NCBI GenBank assembly: GCA_019916065.1
Contig: CM034243.1
Coordinates: 248,001 to 312,000, forward strand
Length of the DNA: 64,000 nucleotides
Direction of reading: 5' to 3'
From: Vitellaria paradoxa
Lineage: Eukaryota > Streptophyta > Magnoliopsida > Ericales > Sapotaceae
The position numbers and the translations under genes were made by a program. Under the pieces are notes generated by a model that was not told the origin of the DNA, did no database searches, and saw only the letters and a list, made by a program, of their open reading frames with translations. The first letter of the stretch is position 1, and every line of letters begins with the position of its first letter. This document shows, piece by piece, positions 36,447 through 47,746 of this stretch.

Positions 36447-36799
36447 AGGGTCGGTTTGGCGTAAAAAAAAAAATTCTATAAATCTTCAATAATCTCTCTA
36501 TCTCTAATTTTGTTGCCATCACTAATTTTAAAAAATTCTAATATTTTGTTAATAAAATTAAATAATCTGAAAGTAGGTTAACCGAATGTATAAAATTTTT
36601 ATACGATTATATTTTTCGTATCGAAAGTTTTCAAACGAGTACCATTATCGTTATTTTTTGTAAATTTTTTTGAATCTGTGAGAACTGATTTGAAAAATTG
36701 TTCCCACAATTTGCTACTTTTTAAAAAAAATGTCAAAATTAATTCGAAATTATATTTTATCTCAATTTATTTTATTTTTTTATTCTAAACGGGGGCTAA
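36447..36799 (+). mobile_element. Longer MITE with family C-like ends
   Basis: GGGTCGGTTTGGCGTAAAAA at the left and TTATTCTAAACGGGGGC at the right, both next to TA. The last 80 bp (ATTATATTTTATCTCAATTT) is family C. About 350 bp in total, so it carries extra internal DNA relative to the 140-160-bp copies. Confidence 0.45.
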
Positions 36800-37899
36800 T
36801 GTTGTTTAAATAATTGTTAAGACAACTCTTGAATCAAGGAGGAGATCTTAGTACGGAACGCAAAACTGTGCGCTCCGACCTTGATATCAACGTCCCGAAA
36901 TAATTTTTTATTTCTTAGTACTTTGTTATATAGAAATGTTTAGTGGATAAAAATTTAGTTAAAAAGTATAATAAAAGTATAAGAATTGAATATAAAAATG
37001 ATAAGTGATAAAATTTGATTAAAAAAATACACAAAATTAAGAAAATTAATAAATTTTAATTAATTTTGACTAACCGAATATTTTTTTTTTATTTGTTCTT
37101 TTCGTCACAATGTTCAATCAAGGCAAATTTGCGGCATGGGATGGCAAGAACCGTCCCTGAAAAAAGCAATAGATTTGCAATTATACCTTGTATGTATCTT
37201 GTGGGAAGCACGTTTGTTTCTGATAGTTTAACCATTGGTAGATAATACGAGTGATTATTTGTTTTTATTTCGTTATTCGGTTTTATTTAGATTGTCCAAA
37301 TTATTTTAATTGTTTTATAAAAGAAATTGAATTATCTAATCGTCAAGGAATCTAACTGAAATAATTCAGTTTGATTTTAATTAATAATTCAGTTTGAAGT
37401 GATTGAAATTACATTTTTATACATAAATATTTAGTATTTGATTTTGTTTTTATATAAATTTATTATTATTTATATTTATATATAAATATCTAATTTAATT
37501 TTTGATTCTTTTGATTATGCAAATTAATGTGAGAACTAAAATTGAAACTTAATGTAATTTGGGTATTGTTCGTGTAAAAAAAATATTCTGAGCACGTGCC
37601 ATTATTTCTGAACAGTAAAGTCTTCGGGGCAAAGCACAATCTCATCTTCAACCACATTCGATTGGCCTCGTAACAAAAGATATGACCATTGATCTAATTC
37701 CAATTATAAATGCTACATTGTAATAAATTTAGTTCATTTATTACATTTTAGTTAGTCTAGTTAGTTAGTTACTTAACAAACGACAAATATGAAGTAACAT
37801 TTGAAAATTTTTGATTATCACATCACGCTTATTACTCTAGTACCTATCACACTTATTAAATACTGAGTGATAGATAATAAGTATAAAGTAAACAGTCAA

Positions 37900-37945
<46 letters not shown>

Positions 37946-38400
37946 TATAATAATATTATTTTTCTAATCATTTTGACATTAAACTATTCATTCTCTTTAC
38001 TTATAAATACAATACTAAGTGAACAAAGTCAGGTACACTCAATATTACTAATTAAACTTTTGATTCCAACAATTATTCTTTCAAAACCTGTCTGACTTTA
38101 TCATCGTAGAACCATGGTCGGGCCCTTTTCGGCCATTTTTTTCTAACTACTTTTTTGTTTTTAAGGTTCTCTCAGATGAGTTCCATCAGCATGGTGAAAA
38201 CTTGTGAGAGTATTTTTTATCCCTCGCACGGGTACAAAATTAAAATAACCGACAGCCAAATGAACCGAAGAATCGATGACTAAAATTTCGGTTGAATTTT
38301 GCTCACGCGCCTAACAGAGACCACGCAAGTTTGGTTGGAAAATGGCATCTCAATTCATTACTGTACCAAGTTCTCGTTACAAACAAAGTTGTAATTTGTC
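36800..38400. other. Intergenic and distal upstream region of the lipase gene
   Basis: Contains an (AT)n tract of about 36 bp at 37905-37940 and a decayed family F-like block at 36950-37080. No gene recognised. Confidence 0.35.
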
Positions 38401-38415
38401 TCCTTCACATTCTTC

Positions 38416-38522
38416 TTTATAACGCCTATGCTCCTTCCTTTCCCCAACAAAGTCGAAGTTTCTGCACTCGAGAGGGAGAGAGAGAGAGAGGATCGCTTGT
38501 TGTTCATTAAGTGTAAAATAAG
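38416..38522 (+). promoter_or_regulatory. TATA-like motif and 5' leader of the lipase gene
   Basis: CTTTATAAC near 38415-38423 lies about 100 nt before the ATG, giving a leader of about 75 nt that contains a GA repeat at 38469-38490. Assignment by motif and distance. Confidence 0.4.
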
Positions 38523-41500
38523 ATGGTAAATTCACTGCCCATTTCCAGATCAGGGTCTCCATCGCCAGTCCCTCACAGAGCAAGGAAGATGGCAAGGTCA
38601 TATTCGGACAACCACCTCTGCAGCAGCTGCTGCAACTTCTCCATTAACCGCATTCGAGCCACAGCCACAAACACCCAACAAAATCTGAAGAAGAGCCGTT
38701 CCTCATCGTCTGGGTTATTCAACTTCCAATTATCGACTTCAGTTCTCCCAAACTCGCTTCGATCATTTCTATTTGATCCCGAGACGAGTAAGGGGATGAT
38801 GAATATTGATCGGGAGGAGGAAGACTCGCCGGAGGTGGAGATGAAGAACAAGAAGAGAGCGAATTGGGTTGAGAGGCTGTTGGAGATTCGAGGCCGTTGG
38901 CCAAAGAAGGAACTGGAAGACGATGGAGCTCGAGACCGTCAAGATTTTGGTGAAAAGTGTGGTGGTTGTGAAGTGGACTATGACGACGATGAAGAAGGAG
39001 AAGAAGAAGATGATGATGAGGGGGAGATGAGGATTGATTCTAAGCAGTTCTCGAGGTTGCTGGTTGGAGTCCCTTGGTCCGATGCTAAGCTTTTCTCTCA
39101 GCTGGCCTTCCTCTGCAATTTGGCTTATGTGATTCCAGAGATTAAGGTATGCGTTTGTTGAAAATCCTGGAAATTAATTCTACTACTCACCATCAAAGTT
39201 TCACCGGTAGCCATGCTGGTGGTTGCCACCTTAAATTATTTTACATGACCTATATTATTTTGAAGGTGTTTTGAACTACAGTTGAGAGTCCTTTTTATAT
39301 GCCAATGACATGGAATATTATTATGAATTCAAGTTAATTCGCATGGATAAAATAACAATAGAAATAGAATGAGCATGAGTACTCTATTTTTTTCTTTGGT
39401 TGCAACTTCAAATGATAGAAAATCATATCTATTCACCTTCCATACTCTTTCAGTAATTTGTTTTTTTCAAAAAATTATGAGAATGACTTGAGAATAAGAC
39501 TTAAAAAAATATCTATAAAATTAGTATAAAGTATCATATTCACCGTTATAAGGGTAATAGAGTATTTAATTATATTTTTATTTCATTTTTATCTTTTATT
39601 TTATTCAATCAAACACATATTATTTTTACCCTCATACTTATTCGACGTATATATATACTAAATATGATTATTTTCACCTTCACACTCGCCTAATTTCTAT
39701 CTCAAATTGAATATAACCTTAATTTTTTCTGTGGCCACGAAGTATGGTTATTATAACCCTTGAACAAATAAAAAAAAATTCAAAAATAAAAAATATATTA
39801 GGTTTCGCAAATTGGCATCTTGGGTTTCCTGCCACTTGAGTGGGGGATGGGAAAACAGACATATAGAGGCCAAGTTATCCAAAGGGAAAATGATATAATT
39901 ATTTCATATAAATTTATTTAGAATTATGTGGAGATTTTTAGGAATTAAAAATTACTCGTCATGTTGATTTTGTGATAAAAAAAATGTAAATAAAAAATTA
40001 TAAGAATTGAGAAATTAAAAATAATTAAAAATAAAAAATTAATAAATACATTTTATTTTTTAGTTTATTTAAATAATTTCATACAATTGATATTTGATAT
40101 TTCCTGACTCTTCTTCCTCCCATTTTTCTCACCATTTTCTTTTTCTAACCAAATCATCATTCCCAAACACACTCTGGAATGAGAATTTTGTGCGAGGGGA
40201 AAGCATATATATATATATATAAAAGCTCAATTGTGTGATTTTACATGAATAAATGGAAGAAATAAAAAATATTCATCAATAAATTAATTTTCCATTTAAA
40301 TTATTTTTAATTTCTTAAATTTGATGCTTTTTTTTTCCTCCATTTTCCATATCAAACTGAGATTTTGGATCAGTATCGGTTTTCTTTTTTCTTTGACAAA
40401 TTAATGATCCAACACAGCCTTAAACTTGTTAGTTTAAGTAAAAATATCCTTAAAATACATTTTAATTGTAAAAAAGTATTTTTAATTACAAAATTACCAT
40501 TAACACATCCTTCTCGTACATTTTCAAGGCAAAGTATTCCAGCAGACATCACTCTATTCAAAGTTAATCCCTTCTGGTATTTTCAAATGAAGATAGAGTA
40601 ACTAATAATTTGATCCTATTAATTTTAATTTACTAACATGCTTGCAGTCCGAGGATTTAAGAAGACATTATGGGCTGCACTTCGTAACATCTTCCTTGGA
40701 AAAGAAAGCAAAGGCGGAAGAACCAATGAAACAGAGACTTGATCGGGATTCTACTATCGCACCTCTGGCGACTTCCTCATCATCAGTTCCCAACAAATCC
40801 AATCAAGAGATAGACAAGAATTCTGGGGATCAGAAACGCCCGATTCGACGACATGTTGCGTACGAGATTGCTGCCTCGGCTGCTTCTTATGTCCACTCCT
40901 GCGCCAAGAAGTACCTTGGCGCCGAAACCAAACAGGAAGGTGATTACATTGAGGCTTCGAATGGCAACGAAGAGAATCCGAAAGAGGAGGAGAAAGAAGA
41001 AGAAGAAGAAGAAGAAGATGGTTCTCCTAATAATATTTATCCACGAGTTCACAAATCAGTGGTGGCTGCTGAAGCAGCAGCATCAACAATGACAGTAGTG
41101 GTGGCTGCCGGCGAGGAAGAAAAGCAGGAAGCGGCTAGGGATCTGCAATCGCTTCATTCCTCTCCCTGTGAATGGTTTGTTTGCGATGATCCAAGCACGT
41201 ACACACGCTGCTTTGTTATTCAGGTAAGTCATCGTTGAACGGAAATTGTTATTTTGCTAGAAACTGCATCATTCCAATGAATGTTTTCAGTAAAAATATT
41301 TTTAGTAATTAGAGCTGCAAACGAGAGCCGAGTAGTAAGTAATTTAAGTTTTATTTGAAAATTTTATGGTTTTCAAAAATGTGTTTAAATTTGATTTGTT
41401 AAGCTATCAAACTAAGATTTAATTATTCTTGAGCTCAAATAACTTAATTATTTTTCACAGATTAAACTTACTGAGCTGAGTTTGAATTAAGCTCGAGTTA

Positions 41501-43116
41501 CAAATTATATTTGAATTTGATTTTATTTCATAATAAACCAATCTCGAAAGATTTTTTAGTGAGCCGAACATAAAATATTTGATTCATTTAAAACCACTAT
41601 TAGGAAAGTAGAATTAACCGTTACAAATGTATGATGAACAAGAAATCTTCCCTGCCAAAAAGGTGATATGAGAGCTAGATTTGTCAAATGATTGACATTG
41701 TTAATATCCACGAATTGCAGGGATCGGACTCTGTTGCATCATGGCAAGCAAATCTATTTTTCGAACCCGTGGAATTTGAGGTAAGCACAAGTATCCAATT
41801 GGCGAAGAGAAAAAATTAATTTCGAAAAGAGAGGAACAAGAACTAGGCTACTAAACAAACCAAATTGAGTTCAATTTCTGTTCCATCCGCTAAAAACTCA
41901 TTCAAGATCGACTCATTATAAAATCAAACCACGTTTGAGTATAATTTTTAGTTGGAACTCGATTTGAATTCAGTTTGATAAGATTATATATTTGGATAAA
42001 ATAACCAAGCTACTCGAATTCGACTCAATTAAAGCTAGAAGTAATATCCTGCTATTCAGCTAGGCTCGTTTGCAGGCCTGACAAGAACCATTTGCATTGA
42101 TGTTTGTTGTAGGGGACAGAAGTGCTTGTTCACAGAGGAATCTATGAAGCTGCAAAGGGAATATATGAGCAATTCATGCCAGAAATTAAGAAGCATTTGA
42201 ATAGATATGGGGAACGAGCAAAGCTTCAATTCACTGGCCATTCCCTAGGGGGAAGTCTTTCACTGCTAATCAACTTGATGCTGTTGACGAGGAAGGTTGT
42301 GAAGACCACAGCTCTAAGGCCAGTAGTTGCTTTTGGATCACCATTTGTGTTCTGCGGAGGGCAAAAGATGCTAGAGGATCTGGGTTTGGATGAGGACTGT
42401 GTTCAGTGTGTGATGATGCATAGAGATATTGTCCCAAGAGCATTTGCCTGCAACTACCCCAACTATGTCGCCCAAATCCTGAAGCGCCTGAATGGCACCT
42501 TTCGATCCCACCCTTGTCTCAATAAGAAGGTAATAATCCTCTTGACAACTTACAATAAATGTGCAAGGATGCTAACAACATTAGCAATATATCTGATTCA
42601 GTTCTGTATACATTTTGCTGTACATTATATTATATTATATTATATATGCAGAAACTGTTGTATTCTCCTATGGGGAAAATATTCATTCTCCAACCCGATG
42701 AGGATTCATCTCCACCTCACCCTTTGCTGCCACCGGGGAGTGCCCTCTATGCATTTGAGAATAATATTAATACCCAATGTGGGTTCACAAAGAGTAGTAG
42801 TAGGCTCTTGAGAGCCTTCCTCAATTTCCCCCACCCACTAGAGACTTTGAGTGACCCCACAGCCTATGGCTCGGAAGGCACAATCCGCAGAGACCACGAC
42901 TCAAGCAACTACATCAAGGCATTGAATGGGGTTCTAAGGCTACAACACAGAGAAAGGAGCTTCCAGAAGATGAGTTCTACAGATAAACAGATCAGCAGCA
43001 GCAACAGCCCCTTTTGGTCTCTATTGACTTCTCAATCTCCACACTCGTGGAGCCACGAACGCTATAATCTCCAAAACAGCAGATCGATTACCAAGGAAGT
43101 AACGACTGGTGCCTGA
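38523..43116 (+). CDS. PLIP: Plastid class 3 lipase, PLIP family
   Basis: Five exons with phase-0 GT-AG introns: 38523-39146, 40648-41223, 41721-41780, 42113-42529 and 42652-43116, giving 713 aa. PLIPs are plastid phospholipase A1/galactolipase-type enzymes that release acyl groups from thylakoid lipids. The N-terminus ([20 protein letters not shown]) is Ser/Arg-rich and poor in acids, like a transit peptide. The catalytic region is in exon 4: GHSLGG with Ser464, Asp525 in [10 protein letters not shown], and a likely His641 in [13 protein letters not shown] (exon 5). [20 protein letters not shown] and [14 protein letters not shown] are family-typical. Two acidic low-complexity tracts (about residues 155-170; about 320-330, coded by a GAA repeat) interrupt the N-terminal half. 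All frames join cleanly, so the gene looks intact. Which of PLIP1-3 it matches best is not settled by eye. Confidence 0.93.
40998..41021 (+). repeat. (GAA)n coding microsatellite in lipase exon 2
   Basis: A run of GAA/GAAGAA codons gives a poly-Glu tract in the lipase. It is in frame, so length changes would vary only the number of Glu residues. It sits in a poorly conserved linker before the catalytic domain. Confidence 0.75.
41309..41600 (+). mobile_element. hAT-like repeat fragment in lipase intron 2
   Basis: Left end AGCTGCAAACGAGAGCCGAG, then CTCGAG/AGCTCAAATAACTT-type words, as in the common plant 'CAAACGAGCC' repeats. No right end or target duplication could be found. Confidence 0.45.
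41870..42085 (-). mobile_element. hAT-like repeat fragment in lipase intron 3 (opposite orientation)
   Basis: Ends in AGGCTCGTTTGCAGGCCTGA, whose inverse CTGCAAACGAG is identical to the core end of the fragment at 41309. It is preceded by CTACTCGAATTCGACTC. It sits immediately before the intron 3 acceptor (GTTGTAG at 42106-42112). Confidence 0.45.
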
Positions 43117-43320
43117 ACATTTTCCATGTCCAAACTTTTTTTTTTCCTCCACATAAAAGTAGATTGCTTGGGTTCATAAGAGCTCGAGTTTGGGGGGTAC
43201 AGTTTTAATTTTCCTCATCTGGTTTAGTGTACATTTTGCCTAGCGAGGCTTATTTGGGGTAGTTGTAAATTGTATTGTATGTTATTCAATTTCATAAAAT
43301 TGTCAAGACATACATATATA
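43117..43320 (+). other. Probable 3' UTR of the lipase gene
   Basis: Non-repetitive sequence after the stop codon. TTCAATTTCATAAAATTG near 43287 could be a polyadenylation region. Confidence 0.35.
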
Positions 43321-43941
43321 TTAGATATATGCATAACCTGTACATACATATATATATACATATATAGATAACCCGATAGTCAAAGGTGTTCCAACAAACT
43401 CAAAAAGGCCTTCCTTCTCATCTATCTGTCTCTTCACTTGTTCTTTCTAGCAACTCTGCAAAGTAAGGTTTCAAATGAAAAGCTACAGGTTTTTCACTCT
43501 GAAGCTGGTAGAAAGTTATTACTGAAATATGAACCAAACCCTGGCCAATTATGTTGAATTTACACAAGGGAAAAAAAAAAAAAAATTCAACAAGAATACA
43601 AATCTAATGTGATTCGGTGCCAAACATCCATGGTTACAATAGATCTGAATTTTTATTCAAAAATTTCAAAAATGTAGTTACATTGCAAGACTTAGTATCC
43701 CTCTCTTCAAAACTAATCCCTTCACTAATCCGTATACCCCCTTCATGTGGGATGCTAGAGTTACAAAAATATTGTACCGTATAACACATATAAAAGGAGT
43801 TTTATTTATTTATTTATTTAACAAATCCTGCATCCAAAGACATGCATTCCTATGTAGCCATCTTTTGCTCATTTTTTGTTAATTCATACTGCAAAATGCA
43901 GTTAAGCCTTGGAGCCGTTGCCACTAGAACTAGGTCGACCA

Positions 43942-43944
<3 letters not shown>

Positions 43945-43977
<33 letters not shown>

Positions 43978-44172
43978 GTGACGGGGGAAATCATCTACTG
44001 GGCCTTTCGGACCTATCGAGCTACAAACTCTCGGGGAGACTAGCGCATTCCACCACCACGGTCTTCCACTTAATTATCTGGCGTACCCAGGAAAAGATTC
44101 GAACTCGCGACCTGGGTAGATCACCCAAGCTTTAAGCTCGACCTCTGCTCTACTGAACCAAGCCAACGGTGG
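43945..44172 (-). mobile_element. tRNA-derived SINE with perfect 14-bp target duplication
   Basis: On the minus strand it starts CCACCGTTGGCTTGGTTCAG. It has an A-box-like GGCTTGGTTCAGTAGAGC, a B box GAGTTCGAATC about 45 nt later, a body of about 195 nt and a tail of some 30 As (T run ending 43976 on the plus strand). TAGGTCGACCATCT flanks it on both sides (43931-43944 and 44173-44186) with no mismatch. All the hallmarks of LINE-mobilised SINE insertion are present, and the intact duplication and long tail suggest a young copy. It lies between the convergent 3' ends of the lipase and zinc-finger genes. Confidence 0.93.
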
Positions 44173-44186
44173 TAGGTCGACCATCT

Positions 44187-45704
44187 TGCTTAGCATGAAA
44201 GTTGATTAATCATGTATTCCTTTTGGGCTGTCTTGCCCCAACGCTGGCCGACTAATTTTCATTCAAGTTCAGCTCATGCTGAGTCTGAACTTTTCATATA
44301 TTATTAATTCTTCATTAGTTATCTTTTCTATGATAAGAAAAAAAAAATCATCATACTTAGTTTTTGTAACTCACAAAAAATAACCATAACTTTTGTAATT
44401 TAGTATTGTACTTACACTAGCAATAACATGTGACAACGACACTAAAAACAAAATTAATATTAAGTTTCTTATATAGTTGAAACTTTAGACAAAAAGTTTA
44501 AATCCAAAAAATTATAATAATCCATAGATTTTAATTTTTTTGTCCAAAACTTAAGTTCTAGCCGGTATTATATGTATTTTGGTCTCTTTCCAATTAATTT
44601 TTAATAAACACCATAAAAAATAACACAAATTATGATACCTCAATTTGAAAAGTTCAATTTCTTAAAAACCATAATTAGATAGAATTTAAGTTGATAATTT
44701 TGATTTGTATATGATTTCCGCCTTTGAAATATGATAAAATTTAAAATACTCAAATCATTTTGTGAAATAGATAGTTGTGGGATCCACTAAATTAAGAATT
44801 AAGCGGAAAGTAAAAAATATAAAAATGATATCAATCATTAAATGAAGGAAAAAATATTTTTTAACCATTGGAGCTTAGTTTGTGAGAAAAACATTTTCAA
44901 AAATCAACCTATTTTATTATATAGATATTTCAAATGTAATTAGTGACATAAAAATATTATATATTTGTAATTACTAACTTATATAGGTGTAACATAAAAA
45001 TTTATAATATTTTTGTGCAACATGGTAGTTCAAAAAAGTAATTACTAATAGAAAGCTGATCGATTTTTAAAACAAAAGGGCACTTTATCATGATATAAAT
45101 TCAAAATATTTAATTAACATATTTTAAAAGTAATCATACGTAAAATATACTAAACAAGTTTGAACATTTAACATGCCAAACTAAGCAATTTTCAGAACCA
45201 GCTTGTTTACCATACGAGCCTAATTTTCCAGGTAGTGGCCTAAGGCATATAAATATTACCTATGAACAAGCAGCAGCACTGCAAAAAATCGTTTTCCAGT
45301 ATTCATGGAAATTATACACAGATCTCAAGCATCTAAAAGGAAGAAAAAGTCTGACTGAGGAAGGTTTAGTTAGGATTTCTTGATACCCTAAAAAGAGATG
45401 GTCACATGGCAATATATTTCTTCTTGGCCAAAAGAGAAATGCAGAAAAGAATAGAAACACGACTTTGAAGCTTAAATTGGAGACAGGGAAAGTTTAAGAA
45501 TCAACTCTAACACAAAATGGATACTAAATTACACCAGCTCAACAGTTGGTACACGCATTCTGATTTTATCTCGAAACTAATATTGCACCAGGGTAGATAC
45601 AGTGAAAAACTTGCACCATTGAACGATGGGGTGGAGGAAAAATACCTGACCCAAATACAGTTACAAGCCAAAACAGTAACTCAGTACAATGGTCAGACGA
45701 CGCA
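44187..45704. other. Intergenic, and 3' UTR of the zinc-finger gene at its right end
   Basis: 44187-45200 is AT-rich without gene content. 45200-45704 is non-repetitive and probably contains the 3' UTR of the minus-strand zinc-finger gene. Frames here show no family motif. Confidence 0.35.
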
Positions 45705-47719
45705 CTATTTTCGCTCAGCAGCCATTTTTTTCTTGATCTCATGAGCAGTGTTGAATATGCCATTGGTAGGCTTGTTGCAGACAAAGCACTTCTTGTTCTT
45801 GGCATGATGCTGTGAACCCAAGGAAGAGAGTCAAAAAGCTTATGATGTGAAGAAATAAATACATGCAACATGACAAAAATGTGGAATACTTAAATTTGGT
45901 AAACCAAGTATGCCTGTGAGTTTGTGACATTACACATCCAAACTCTGCTCCTAAAGATAAATTTGTGTGCCCAGAATAAAGAACAGTCACACAAACAATT
46001 CCATCAGTTAGAAAAACTTTCAAATGATGGTAGCATTTCGCAATGCTATGTTTGGACCGCACTTGTGAAGGGAAAGGAAGAATGAAAGAAAAAACAAAAT
46101 TACCAGTTAATGTAAATTTTTTTTTTTTATGGATAACCATGTTTTTTTTTTTTTGTGACAAATATCTATTCTTTTTCTTCTCATTTTTATCACTCAACTC
46201 TAAAAAGAAAAATAAATAAATAAATAAAAGAAAACAAATTTGACATTTTCACTTCGTTTTGCTTTCCTACCATTTTCCTTTTAACTATTCCATTGCCTCC
46301 ACAAATTCATATTCCAAACATACTTTAAATGGTTCAAAGCCAATAACCAATTTAAATTATTTCATGAACTCTAGAAATGTCTTGCTTATGATAGTTTTCT
46401 TCCCTTTTTTATTTTTTTTTTCGACTCACTTCATAAGAGGTGAGCAATATGCGGTCAATGGGAATGGCAATGCCACAAGTATGTTAACAAGAAATTTTTC
46501 TTAGGAAGCCATCTTCAAATATATTTTTCTACAGTTGAGGTCATTAAAGAACACTTCTATCCTTCTCATGGCCCTCAATTTTATGTGTTTTCATACTTCT
46601 CTTCCTGCGACTTTTTCATCTCCTAGGTACAATTCTACCTATTTTAGAAGGACAAAATCCCATACAAGCATATGATCATAACCACAGGAGAGAGAGAGAG
46701 AGAGGAAAAAAAAAAAAAGAGAGGAAAAGGCACAAGAAGACTGACCTTTAACGCACAATGCTCGCAAAAGTAGTGCTTGCACCTGGTTACAACGGGATCA
46801 ACAAAAGGCTGTCTGCATATAAAACAAGCAAAGGGTAACGCATCGTCTTCATCATCACTCTGATCCATAACCCCCTCATCTGTGTCATCCCCTCCCAAAG
46901 CCAAATTTCTCTTTCTTGCTTTTTCGGCTTCCTCCCACTCCTTCTCTAACTGCCATCCCGACTTGTAATCTCCCCGGTCGTGCATAAACTTACAAGAATC
47001 GCCGTACCCACAGTAACCGGTCTCTTTATAATCCTTACAAATGTCTGGCTGGTAGTCAAACCTTGCTGACACTCTTATGTGAGCAGAAGCCCTAAGAGGC
47101 CCATGTGCCCCACTAGCTTTCTCGGCAGAGACTGTTTGCTCTCTTCGAAACCCGGCTTTGTAATCAGTATACCCATGCATTCCTTTATACAACTTTTCAT
47201 CCCCAGGGTTCTTGCTTTTCCCTTTCAAAGCTTCCTCTGCCTGCTTAAGAACTCTCTCTCGGATTGCTCGAGCATCTTTTGAGAACTCAGTCTCAGTCTC
47301 CAGAGTTGCAGTTGCCCTACTATCATCTTGAACTTGAATTTCTTTCGAGGACTCAAATTGAAAAATTGGTGCACTGGACTCTGCATTTGACTCAGAGTTC
47401 ACTGAACGCTTGGGGGGTCCAGTAGAGAAATGAAGCTTATTGTCAGCCTGTTGGGGTTTTTTCTTACTATGCATCAGTGAACTCTCAGTTTTAGAATCTT
47501 CATCTTCATTTTCATCTTCGTCAAATGTCCGCTTTCTGATGTTTTTGTTCTTTGACGGTTTTCTGAAGAAATTACAGACTGTATACAGAAGATAAGTAAA
47601 TACTAGTTAAAAGGCAAAACAGCATATAGACCATAAAAGACAACAAGGGGAAGACAAGACGAAAAAGATAGAACCAGACCTGGTTCAGATTGATTTTGAG
47701 GTTCGTTTGAGTCAGCCAT
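45705..47719 (-). CDS. RNF113A-like: CCCH and RING zinc-finger protein, RNF113A/Cwc24 orthologue
   Basis: Three coding exons: 47719-47680 (40 nt), 47578-46746 (833 nt) and 45809-45705 (105 nt), giving 325 aa from [13 protein letters not shown] to KKKMAAERK. In yeast and animals this family joins the activated spliceosome (Cwc24) and acts as a ubiquitin ligase (RNF113A); in plants it is the C3H1-type protein. CCCH finger: C-x8-C-x5-C-x3-H at residues 194-213 ([18 protein letters not shown]). C3HC4 RING: from CFIC at 265 through [10 protein letters not shown] to CFVC. The second intron splits the RING between ALK and HHAKNK, and all metal ligands are kept after joining. [15 protein letters not shown] is a family block before the CCCH finger. 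Exon 1 holds only 13 codons plus one base. The N-terminal third is acidic and Ser-rich, as usual. Confidence 0.95.
46689..46721. repeat. (GA)n/(A)n tract in zinc-finger intron 2
   Basis: GA repeats followed by an A run 25-60 nt inside the donor side of the 936-nt intron. It has no evident function. Confidence 0.6.
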
Positions 47720-47746
47720 TGAAAAGTTGGTCCCAAGGTTCAAAGC

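Noticed and set aside
41309..42085. A single hAT-like element spanning lipase exon 3
   Set aside because: The inverted ends match, but there is no target duplication and exon 3 is conserved lipase sequence, so two separate insertions are more likely.
43842..44135. 97-codon open frame with a poly-Phe run
   Set aside because: The poly-Phe is the SINE A tail read in reverse; the rest is SINE body.
44060..44172. tRNA gene on the minus strand
   Set aside because: A and B boxes are present but no cloverleaf with paired acceptor ends is visible, and the body, A tail and target duplication show that it is a SINE.
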